Source: Dyella halodurans (lineage in GTDB: Bacteria; Pseudomonadota; Gammaproteobacteria; Xanthomonadales; Rhodanobacteraceae). Taken from it: a stretch of DNA of 64,000 bases. The stretch spans positions 124,001 through 188,000 of the forward strand of contig NZ_JAPDPF010000009.1 of the NCBI RefSeq assembly GCF_026283925.1. The letters are read 5' to 3'. Of this stretch, positions 23,714-30,949 are shown one piece after another; within the stretch, counting starts at the first letter, position 1, and every line of letters begins with the position of its first letter. Made by a program: the position numbers and the translations under genes. The notes below the pieces were generated by a model. The model saw only the letters and a list, made by a program, of their open reading frames with translations, was not told the DNA's origin and made no database searches.

Positions 23714-24922
23714 ATGCCACAGGAGCTGCCGCCCACCGCTGGTCTGCCGCTTCGCGTCACCGACCTGCTGCCTGGCCGCGCGCCGTTCGCCGAGCGCGTC
23801 GCCCACTGGCTGGAGGTCGAGCAGCTGCAGCTGGAATGCTCCGGCACGGCCGCGATGGTGGTGGCGCTGCGGGCCATGCATCGCCTGCGCCCCCAGCGTG
23901 ACGAAGTCGTGGTGCCGGCATGGACCTGCCCGCTGGTGGCCTTGGCGATCCATCGCGCAGGACTCCGGCCGCGGCTGTGCGATCTCGCACCCAATCATTT
24001 CGACATGGATGCCGCGCAGCTTGCCGCCCTGGCGGGCAAGCAGACGCTGGCGATCGTGCCTACGCACCTGGCTGGCCGTGTCGCCGACGTCAATGCAGCA
24101 CTCGACGTCGCCCATCAGACCGGTGCCTACGTGCTCGAGGATGCCGCGCAGGCGCTGGGCGCCACGCAGGACGGACGCAGCGCCGGCCTGCTGGGCGATG
24201 CCGGCTTCTTCAGTCTCGCCGTGGGCAAGGGACTCACCTTGTTCGAAGGCGGCCTGCTGATGGCGCGGGATACGGTGATGCGCGATGCGTTTGCCGCCAG
24301 CCACCGGGCGACCATCCAGCGCGACCCCGGCATGGACTGGAAGCGGGCGCTGGAATTGACCGGCTATGCGCTCGCCTATCGCCCGTCGCTGTTGCCGCTT
24401 GCTTATGGTCGCCCCTTGCGCAGGGCACTGGCGGCCGGCGACCCCGTGGCCGCCGTCGGTGACGATTTCGGTCCCGATATTCCGTTGCACACCGTAAGCC
24501 GTTGGCGCCAGGCGGTTGGCGCGCGCGCGCTGAAACGGCTTCCCGACTTTCTCGAGGTCACGCGAACTCAGGCGTTGAAGCGCGTTGCGCAACTACGACA
24601 AATACCCGGCATTACCGTTTTCGACGACGCGCCAGGGCAACGCGGCGTGTGGCCGTTCCTGCTGCTCACCCTGCCCAGCGAGGCCATCCGAGATGACGCG
24701 ATGCGTACGCTATGGACCGCCGGCCTAGGGGTCAGTCGCCTGTTTATCCACGCCCTGCCGGACTACGCCTATCTGCGCGATATCGTTGCCGATACGCCGC
24801 TGCCACATGCCCGCGACTTCGCCGCGCGTTCGCTCACCATCACCAACAGTCCGTGGCTGGACGACACCAGGTTCGCAGCGATCTGCACCGAACTGAAACG
24901 CGCCATCGCCAGCGCGCTGTAG
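23714..24922 (+). CDS. DegT/DnrJ/EryC1/StrS-type PLP-dependent aminotransferase
   Basis: 402 residues. The fold-type I features are present: CSGTAAMVVALRAMH for cofactor phosphate binding, the aspartate-bearing LEDAAQALGA, and the lysine in FFSLAVGKGLTLFEGG that would form the internal aldimine. Members usually aminate keto-sugars bound to nucleotides, but some act on other ketones. The start at 23714 is two bases after the stop of the transporter gene. It is the last gene of the four-gene plus-strand run and converges on the arginase-like gene. The divergence from typical sugar aminotransferases leaves the substrate open. Confidence 0.85.
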   Translation: MPQELPPTAGLPLRVTDLLPGRAPFAERVAHWLEVEQLQLECSGTAAMVVALRAMHRLRPQRDEVVVPAWTCPLVALAIHRAGLRPRLCDLAPNHFDMDAAQLAALAGKQTLAIVPTHLAGRVADVNAALDVAHQTGAYVLEDAAQALGATQDGRSAGLLGDAGFFSLAVGKGLTLFEGGLLMARDTVMRDAFAASHRATIQRDPGMDWKRALELTGYALAYRPSLLPLAYGRPLRRALAAGDPVAAVGDDFGPDIPLHTVSRWRQAVGARALKRLPDFLEVTRTQALKRVAQLRQIPGITVFDDAPGQRGVWPFLLLTLPSEAIRDDAMRTLWTAGLGVSRLFIHALPDYAYLRDIVADTPLPHARDFAARSLTITNSPWLDDTRFAAICTELKRAIASAL

Positions 24923-25032
24923 CCAAGTTTTGAGATGCCACATCCTTGCTCGTGGCCGGAATCAGCCGGCGCTCGCTGGCCTCGCCTCAAGCAGAGCCAG
25001 GGCGTGACTGGCTCAGTCTGGTGGTCCCAGGG

Positions 25033-25908
25033 TTAGGCGCCGCTTGCGGCAATCGCGGCCAACAGCCGCATGTTGAGCGCGCGCTGCTGCGTCTGCCAGG
25101 CATCCAGTTCGCTCTGCGGAATCGGCGACTGCCCGTCCATGCCGCTGAGCAGCCGCTTCCACCACGTCGTGTATTGATACGCCGAAACCTCGCCATTGAT
25201 ATCGCTGGCAATGATGCGTCCACGCAGGGCTTCGATGATGGCCATCGCGTGCTGTTCTTCCAGCCGGCCCTGGTCCCAGTTGGTGCGCGCGGTGTCGACG
25301 CTGAACGCGTCCTTGTCGATCGACAGATAAGTCGCCTGCGGCGCCTGCCGCAGCTGCTGGACAAAAGCACGCGTGAGCGCATCCGGACCCTCGAAGCGAT
25401 GGAACGCGTTGGCGAGGCCCCAACGACTGGCCCAAGCCACATCGACGTCCATGCACCAGTAGCTGAGCTTGCCGGCCCGCAGCGGGCGCAGATAGTTTTC
25501 CCAGGCATGCTTGGCGCCGATGTCGCCCGACGTGATGCCCACCACATGCACATGCGTCACGAACGGCAGGATGGCCACCCGGCGCACCCAGGACCCGCAA
25601 TGAATGCCCCAGGGAAAGCGCATATTGTCGGGGTGGTTATCGAACACCACCAACTGGAACGGGCCGCGCGAACGCTGTCGCTGTACCAGCGGCCAGGTGA
25701 GATGGTGATAGTCGCCCGAGCCCATCAACACCGTGCCGTAGTCGGCAGGCATCCGCGCATCGAGATACTGGCCCAGCCGCTTGAACGTGCCCAGCGTGCA
25801 ACCGAAGCGGATCGCTTCCTGCCAGTCCGACAGCGCCAGCTCGGTCGCACCGGGGATCGGCCCCACCGAGCTATCGAAGTCCAGAATCAGTGGATCACGC
25901 TTGCTCAT
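25033..25908 (-). CDS. Arginase-fold (ureohydrolase-like) protein
   Basis: 291 residues. The three metal-binding signatures of the arginase/agmatinase/formiminoglutamase superfamily can be aligned, in divergent form: LMGSGDYHHL for GGDHS, VVFDNHPDNM for DAHxD, and YLSIDKDAF for SxDxD. Most manganese ligands (His, Asp, Asp, Asp) are retained, so hydrolysis of a guanidino or amidino compound is possible. It is not a standard arginase. It overlaps the upstream GNAT/FemAB-like gene by 14 bases, so the two are translationally coupled. The role in this cluster is inferred only. Confidence 0.72.
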   Translation of the reverse strand: MSKRDPLILDFDSSVGPIPGATELALSDWQEAIRFGCTLGTFKRLGQYLDARMPADYGTVLMGSGDYHHLTWPLVQRQRSRGPFQLVVFDNHPDNMRFPWGIHCGSWVRRVAILPFVTHVHVVGITSGDIGAKHAWENYLRPLRAGKLSYWCMDVDVAWASRWGLANAFHRFEGPDALTRAFVQQLRQAPQATYLSIDKDAFSVDTARTNWDQGRLEEQHAMAIIEALRGRIIASDINGEVSAYQYTTWWKRLLSGMDGQSPIPQSELDAWQTQQRALNMRLLAAIAASGA

Positions 25909-26953
25909 GGGCGGCCCATTGGCTATCGCTCTCGAAGAACCGCCCCAGTCGCCGCGCCAGCATGCGCAACAGCGGATTGCGCAGGTAGATCGCGTGCCGG
26001 GTCAGGGTGAATTGTGCGCCCAGATAGGCCTTGATTTGCGGGTCGGTCCAGCCGGCCACGTAGTGGGTCAGACCCTGCGCGCGCGCCCAGGCCAGGTTGT
26101 GGAACCAGCTGGTGAAATACAGGTTCTGCTCGCGCGCCTGCGGATAGGCAAAACCCACGTACTTGTCGATCAGCTTGCCCCCCACGGCGAAACACAGGTT
26201 CCAGCCGATCAGCTCGCCTTGATGGCGATACACGAACACCACCCCGCCGTTGGCGGCGTCACGCAGCACCGCGGCGAAGAAGGCGCGGCTGAGCTTGTCG
26301 AAGTGGATCTCGCTCTGCGCAAAGACGTTCTCGTAGAGCCCGTAGTACGCGTCCACCACGGCATCGTCGGCAAACAGCGCGTCGCCGCAGCGAAGCTCGT
26401 CCACCGTGACCTCGTCCCGCTTGCGTAGCTTGCGGCGGATGTCCTTGCGCCGTCCTGAGGACAGGCGTGCGAGGTACTCGTCCTCGCCGGCAAAATCGAT
26501 CGGCACATAGGCCAAGGCCTGCCCTTCCAGCAGCACGAAGCCAGCTTCCTGGCAGGCCTCGGCAAAGCGCCCGCACCATGCACCGCTGGCCGCGTCGAAC
26601 AAGGGCGAGGCCTGCGGGATGTCCTTGACGATCAACAGCCGCTGGCCACGACCCAGCTGGTCGCGCAAGGCGGCAGGCAGGCGCCCGGCATCGGCGTCGC
26701 GTGGGAACAGCGCGTACTCGGACACGGTGGTGCCCACGAAGGCCGTACGCCAGCGCAGCAGCCGTCCCCACCAGCCGTAGCCGGGTGCGCGCACGATCTT
26801 CTGCCGGACCTCGGCATCGGCCGTCGTCAACAGGTCGAAGGGCGCCACAAAGGCCGGCGTGCCGGCCGCTTCCAGCACGCGAAAGTCGATGGGGGGATGC
26901 TCGGCAAACCGGGCGATCAATGCATCCGGTTCGAGCTGGTTAAGGTACTGCAC
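25895..26953 (-). CDS. FemAB/GNAT-like acyl or aminoacyl transferase
   Basis: 352 residues with a C-terminal GNAT fold of the BioF2/FemAB type. The basic segment ARLSSGRRKDIRRKLRKRDE and the core strand-helix GGVVFVYRHQGELIGWNLCFAVGGKLIDKYVGF (two parts) are characteristic of these enzymes, which join an acyl or aminoacyl group to an amine. There is no signal peptide or membrane helix. It is divergent from the acyl carrier protein gene, with 224 bases between, and could use acyl-ACP as donor. Its stop overlaps the arginase-like gene. Confidence 0.78.
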   Translation of the reverse strand: MQYLNQLEPDALIARFAEHPPIDFRVLEAAGTPAFVAPFDLLTTADAEVRQKIVRAPGYGWWGRLLRWRTAFVGTTVSEYALFPRDADAGRLPAALRDQLGRGQRLLIVKDIPQASPLFDAASGAWCGRFAEACQEAGFVLLEGQALAYVPIDFAGEDEYLARLSSGRRKDIRRKLRKRDEVTVDELRCGDALFADDAVVDAYYGLYENVFAQSEIHFDKLSRAFFAAVLRDAANGGVVFVYRHQGELIGWNLCFAVGGKLIDKYVGFAYPQAREQNLYFTSWFHNLAWARAQGLTHYVAGWTDPQIKAYLGAQFTLTRHAIYLRNPLLRMLARRLGRFFESDSQWAAHEQA

Positions 26954-27097
26954 ACGGCTTTTCCGCTGGGTTCAGGCCCATAGCATACGATCCCCACCCC
27001 CAATACAGGCAGACCGGGTGCCGTATAAGGTTCGCGAAAGGCACCCTGTGCAGGATGGACTTACCGGTTTTTGCGCGTCGGGATTCTGGACATTACC

Positions 27098-27112
27098 CTG
27101 ACGGTTCGTCAG
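27098..27112. promoter_or_regulatory. Short perfect dyad in the divergent control region
   Basis: CTGACG-GTT-CGTCAG lies 65 bases upstream of the acyl carrier protein start, in the 224-base region between divergent genes. A second pair, GGTGCC and GGCACC, lies further upstream near 27017-27050. Either could bind a regulator; there is no direct evidence. Confidence 0.3.
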
Positions 27113-27177
27113 GCTTGGGAAAGGGCATCGATCCGATGCTGCTAGACCTCGGCGCCATGGAATCCAGGAAAGTACAC

Positions 27178-27432
27178 ATGAGCACAGTTCAGCAGGACAC
27201 GTTCGACATCATTGCAAAGCAGGCGAAGATCGATATCGCAACGATCACCCCGCAATCCACCTTGAAAGATCTGGGCATTGCTTCACTGGACGCCATCGAG
27301 GTGATCTTCGATATCGAAGAGCATTTCAATATCAATCTTCCCAACGAAGACACCGACCTCGAGAACGGCACGGTCGGCCATCTCGTCGAAGCCATCGAGC
27401 GTCAGCTCGCACAGAAGCCTGCCAGCGAATAA
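27178..27432 (+). CDS. Acyl carrier protein (non-FASII type)
   Basis: 84 residues. The phosphopantetheine site reads LGIASLDAIEVI: the serine is kept, but the usual Asp before it (DSL) is Ala. Helix 2 and the acidic helix 3 (FDIEEHFNINLPNEDTDLENGTV) are as in ACPs. The ATG at 27178 is chosen because an upstream in-frame extension has no ACP similarity; AGGAAA lies before it. It is followed three bases later by a ketosynthase. It differs from the housekeeping AcpP, which has DSL, and probably serves a dedicated pathway. Confidence 0.88.
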   Translation: MSTVQQDTFDIIAKQAKIDIATITPQSTLKDLGIASLDAIEVIFDIEEHFNINLPNEDTDLENGTVGHLVEAIERQLAQKPASE

Positions 27433-27435
27433 GCC

Positions 27436-28650
27436 ATGCGCCGCATCGTCATCACCGGCATGGGTGCGATTTGCGCACTCGGCCATGACGCGCCTTCCAC
27501 CTGGAAGGCGATGACCGAGGGCCGGTCCGGCATCGGTCCCATCCACCACATCAAGCCCGGTGAGCTGCGCAACGGTGGCATTGCCGCCGAGATCAGCGAC
27601 TACGACCCGGCGAACTTTTTCGATGAGGCGCGCCGCGCCATGCTCGACCCCTTCAGCGAGTACGCGCTGATTGCGGCGAATGAAGCGATCCGCCAGTCCG
27701 GCATCAGTTTCGCCGGTGAATCTGCCGCGCGGACCGCGGTGGTGATCGGCACCGGCGTCGGCGGCGAGACGACGCGCGATGGGATGTATGAACGCCTTTA
27801 CGGCGAACACCAGGGCCGCTTCCATCCGCTGAGCATCGTGCGCTTGATGACGAATGCGGCAGCCAGCCAGGTGAGCATGGTGCATGGCATCACCGGACCT
27901 GCCTTCGTAGTGGCCACCGCCTGTGCCTCGTCGAATCATGCCTTCGCCCAGGCTGCCATGATGATCCGTGCCGGCCTGGTCGATGCCGCGGTAGTTGGCG
28001 GCACCGAAGCCTGCATCACGCTGGGCACGCTGCGCGCGTGGGAAGCCATGCGCGTACTGTCGCCCGATACTTGTCGCCCGTTCAGCGCTGGCCGTCGCGG
28101 CCTGGTGCTGGGCGAAGGCGCGGGCATGTACGTGTTGGAAACGCTCGAATCGGCGCAGGCGCGCGGGGCGAACATCCTGTGCGAGCTGGTCGGCACCGGC
28201 ATGAGTTCGGACGCGGGCGATATTGCCGCCCCCTCCGAAATCGGCGCCGCCGCGGCGATGAACCTCGCCCTGCGTGATGGTGGGCTGTCGCCTGAAGACG
28301 TGGACTATATCAACGCGCACGGCACCGGCACCGTCGCCAATGACAGCACCGAGACGCGCGCGATCCATCGCGTATTCGGCGCACACGCGCGCGAACTGGT
28401 GGTGTCCTCGACCAAGCCCATGCACGGCCACGCGCTTGGCGCGGCCGGCGCCTTGGAGCTGATCGGGGCTGTCGGTGCGATCCGTGATGGCATCGTGCCA
28501 CCCACGCTCAATTACCTGGGCCCCGATCCGGCCTGCGACCTGGATTACGTGCCGAACGAGGCGCGTGCCATGAAGGTCGACGTGGCGATCAGCAACTCGT
28601 TTGCATTCGGCGGGCTCAATGCGGTGGTGGCCGTTCGGCGGGCGCCGTAG
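27436..28650 (+). CDS. Beta-ketoacyl-ACP synthase (FabF/NodE-like)
   Basis: 404 residues, thiolase fold. The catalytic triad is complete: Cys in TACASSNHAF, His in NAHGTGT and His in KPMHGHALGAAGA. It is a KAS II type condensing enzyme, and the pairing with a dedicated ACP recalls NodE/NodF. It condenses malonyl-ACP with an acyl chain, here probably elongating or modifying a fatty acyl group held on the neighbouring ACP. It starts three bases after the ACP stop. No reductase or dehydratase is adjacent, so it would rely on the housekeeping FAS enzymes. Confidence 0.9.
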   Translation: MRRIVITGMGAICALGHDAPSTWKAMTEGRSGIGPIHHIKPGELRNGGIAAEISDYDPANFFDEARRAMLDPFSEYALIAANEAIRQSGISFAGESAARTAVVIGTGVGGETTRDGMYERLYGEHQGRFHPLSIVRLMTNAAASQVSMVHGITGPAFVVATACASSNHAFAQAAMMIRAGLVDAAVVGGTEACITLGTLRAWEAMRVLSPDTCRPFSAGRRGLVLGEGAGMYVLETLESAQARGANILCELVGTGMSSDAGDIAAPSEIGAAAAMNLALRDGGLSPEDVDYINAHGTGTVANDSTETRAIHRVFGAHARELVVSSTKPMHGHALGAAGALELIGAVGAIRDGIVPPTLNYLGPDPACDLDYVPNEARAMKVDVAISNSFAFGGLNAVVAVRRAP

Positions 28651-28691
28651 TCCACCTCGCCCCTCTCTGCGCTCCTTCGCGGGAGAGCTCT

Positions 28692-29013
28692 ACCCCCTTC
28701 TCCCGTCCGGGGAGAAGGTTGGGATGAGGGGCGGGTGCTCGCCTTTGACGCGACAATCGAGCGCCATGGCCAGCTTGCCGCTTACGCAGCGGGCGTTCCG
28801 AACCGCTGCCGCGGTCCGGGTCACTTTTCTTTTGCTGGCCCAAAAGAAAAGTAACCCAAAGAAAATGGCCTGAAGAGCTCATAGCATTGCGTGGGATGCG
28901 AGCCTGACGGGCGCGGCCAGCCGGATAGGTGGCGGCCCACGGCCGCTACACAGCGGCTACACCGCAACGCGCCGAGGCGCAGAGGGCTCAAAGCGTGGGT
29001 GGCGGTGTGGTCC
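28692..29013 (+). repeat. Dispersed intergenic repeat, copy A
   Basis: About 320 bases: a CTTCTCCC...GGGGAGAAGG hairpin, a GCCGCTTACGCAGCGGGCG segment, TCACTTTTCTTTTGCTGGCC and its mirror AAAAGAAAAGTAACCC, then a GGATAGGTGG...CAACGCGCC part. The same order recurs at 33412-33735 (same direction) and at 29062-29358 (opposite direction). No gene is supported in the 823 bases between the ketosynthase and the NUDIX gene. Confidence 0.8.
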
Positions 29014-29061
29014 TGTGAGAGTCGGAATAGCACGGGCGTATCGACCGTCGGCCGGACCTGC

Positions 29062-29358
29062 TTTAAGTCCTCACCGCTGTGGCGCGTTGCGGTGTAGCCG
29101 CTGTGTAGCGGCCTTGGGCCGTCAGCTAGTTGCTTGCCCAGACCTTCCAACGCTTCTATCCAACGGAGTGCTACCAGCTCTAGGGGCCATTTCTTTGGGT
29201 TACTTTTCTTTGGGCCAGCAAAGAAAAGTGACTCGGCTGCCGGCAGGCAGTCGAAACGCCCGCTGCGTAAGCGGCAAGCTGGCGATATCGCTCGGTCAAC
29301 GCGTCATCGCGAGCACCCACCCCTCATCCCAGCCTTCTCCCCAAAGGGGAGAAGGAGC
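29062..29358 (-). repeat. Dispersed intergenic repeat, copy B (inverted)
   Basis: Reverse-complement copy of the repeat at 28692-29013 and 33412-33735, forming with copy A an inverted pair about 50 bases apart. The hairpin unit CTTCTCC...GGAGAAGG is duplicated once more at about 29399-29436. The TTACTTTTCTTTGGGCC core and the GCGTTGCGGTGTAGCCGCTG segment are clearly shared. Confidence 0.78.
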
Positions 29359-29398
29359 AAGAAGCTCGGCGCTCAGTTGTCGCGCTACCGCGAGCACC

Positions 29399-29436
29399 CG
29401 CCCCTCATCCCAGCCTTCTCCCCGGAGGGGAGAAGG
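29399..29436 (-). repeat. Extra hairpin unit of the dispersed repeat
   Basis: CCTCATCCCAGCCTTCTCCCC followed by GGAGGGGAGAAGG repeats the outer end of copy B about 40 bases further on. It lies just downstream of the NUDIX gene stop on the minus strand and may terminate that gene. Confidence 0.6.
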
Positions 29437-29473
29437 AGAAAGAGAAGGAGCTGGCGCGCGCCAGCCGACCCAC

Positions 29474-29962
29474 TCACAAGCGCGAGAATGACCACGACTG
29501 CATGCGCCCATCCCGGTATGGCATCACACCGTGGAAGGGGCGCGGGTCATCGTCGAACACCAGCGGCAGGAAGTGCCTGTCACCCTCCCACATGGGCAAT
29601 TCCATCAGGCGGTTGAGCGGCACCCACTCCAGCGTGCCTTCGGGATTGCTGGTCAGCGGCGTGCCGCTGAAGCTGTCGATGACGAAGATGAAGCCAAGCC
29701 AGTCTTCGCCTTGCTTGCCGAAGCCCGGCCAGTTGAGCGTGCCGCGCATGGTCATCGACTCGCAGACGATGCCAGCCTCCTCCAGGATCTCGCGGCGCAT
29801 GCAGGCGGCAATGTCCTCGACCGCTTCCATCTTGCCGCCCAGGCCGTTGTATTTGCCCAGGTGCTGGTCGTCCTGGCGCGCGTTGCGGTGGATCATCAGC
29901 ACTTGCCGTCGATCGGGCGACAGCACGTAGCCAAGCGTGGCGACGATAGGCATATAAGGCAT
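29474..29962 (-). CDS. NUDIX hydrolase (8-oxo-dGTPase-like)
   Basis: 162 residues. The Nudix box is complete: GGKMEAVEDIAACMRREILEEAGI, in two parts matching GX5EX7REUXEEXGU, with the three glutamates that bind magnesium. The N-terminus (PIVATLGYVLSPDRRQVLMIHRN) and LGKYNGLGG resemble MutT/MTH1-type enzymes that hydrolyse oxidised nucleotides, though the substrate cannot be fixed by eye. It is monocistronic and divergent from the lipoprotein gene downstream of 30065. Two close Met codons make the exact start uncertain by three residues. Confidence 0.88.
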   Translation of the reverse strand: MPYMPIVATLGYVLSPDRRQVLMIHRNARQDDQHLGKYNGLGGKMEAVEDIAACMRREILEEAGIVCESMTMRGTLNWPGFGKQGEDWLGFIFVIDSFSGTPLTSNPEGTLEWVPLNRLMELPMWEGDRHFLPLVFDDDPRPFHGVMPYRDGRMQSWSFSRL

Positions 29963-30064
29963 GGGGCTGCCAGGTGTTGGGAAAGCGCCAGTTTAGAGCC
30001 TGTGCCCATGCTTCGCTTGCTTAGGCCTTGCACGAATCGGGCTGGGCCGGCGACCATCAGGGGT

Positions 30065-30883
30065 ATGCACACGTCCTCCAACCGACGTCCATTCCATCGC
30101 CGCGTGGCCGGCCAGCTGCTCGCACTGCTGGTGCTATGCGGCAGCGTGGCCGGTTGTGCGCGGCAGACGCAGGCCGTTGATGGCAGCGAGCGCGTCTTCG
30201 AAGGGCAGAATTTCCGCGTGGTCAGCATCGACATCAAGCGCGAGTCGCTGAGCCTGCACTGGAAGGACCCGGACAGCGGCGAGCCCTACGCCAACATCAA
30301 CACCTTGCGCCAATGGGGCATGTCGCACGGCAGGCGCATGCTGTTCGCCGCCAATGCCGGCATCTATGACCGTCAGTTCGCACCGCTAGGCCTGTTCGTG
30401 GAGAACGGCAAGACCTTGGTGCCGTTGAATCTCGCCCATGGCAATCCGTCCTCGGGCAACTTCTCGCTGCTGCCCAATGGGGTGTTCGCGATCTACCCCG
30501 ACGGCCATGCCGCCGTGCGTACCAGCGCCGATTTCAAGGCCGACAACAAGCCAGTGCGATGGGCCAGCCAGTCCGGCCCGATGCTGGTGATCGATGGCAA
30601 GATCAACTATCAGTTCATCGACGACTCTGCGAGCCTGAAATGGCGCAGCGGCGTCTGCGCCAAGACGCCGCATGACGTGGTCTTTGCGGTAAGCGAAGCA
30701 CCGGTGAATTTCCACACCTTCGCACGGCTGTTCAAGGACGAGCTAGGCTGTCGCGATGCCTTGTACCTGGACGGCACGATTTCGCAGGTCTACGTGGAGG
30801 GCGAAGGCTATGCCGGTGCGCCCACGTTCATGGTGAAGCCCTACGCCGGCATTTTCGCGGTGTTTGCCCAACCGACGCTTTGA
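30065..30883 (+). CDS. DUF2233/phosphodiester-glycosidase-like lipoprotein
   Basis: 272 residues. A basic N-terminus and hydrophobic stretch end in a lipobox VAGC (Cys about residue 31), so it is an outer- or inner-membrane lipoprotein. The rest resembles the DUF2233/YigE and NAGPA-type phosphodiester glycosidase fold: FAANAGIYDRQFAPLGLFVENG, NGVFAIYPDG and the C-terminal GCRDALYLDGTISQVY. Substrate unknown in bacteria. The ATG at 30065 follows a CAGGGG site; longer in-frame starts run into the NUDIX promoter region. A penicillin-acylase gene follows after 66 bases. Confidence 0.82.
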   Translation: MHTSSNRRPFHRRVAGQLLALLVLCGSVAGCARQTQAVDGSERVFEGQNFRVVSIDIKRESLSLHWKDPDSGEPYANINTLRQWGMSHGRRMLFAANAGIYDRQFAPLGLFVENGKTLVPLNLAHGNPSSGNFSLLPNGVFAIYPDGHAAVRTSADFKADNKPVRWASQSGPMLVIDGKINYQFIDDSASLKWRSGVCAKTPHDVVFAVSEAPVNFHTFARLFKDELGCRDALYLDGTISQVYVEGEGYAGAPTFMVKPYAGIFAVFAQPTL

Positions 30884-30949
30884 CGCCGACGCACGCATGC
30901 TGTCGGTCTTGATCTTCCACCCTCACCAACGGACCGACTGACGCGCGCC

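Noticed and set aside
22905-24922. A polymyxin-resistance arn (aminoarabinose) operon
   Set aside because: Only an aminotransferase family member and ArnE/F-like small proteins are present; ArnA, ArnC, ArnD and ArnT are missing and the PLP enzyme is divergent.
28821-29616. Several open frames on both strands in the repeat region before the NUDIX gene
   Set aside because: They are made of the dispersed repeat sequence, have no ribosome-binding site, and the same repeat occurs at 33.4 kb with disrupted frames.
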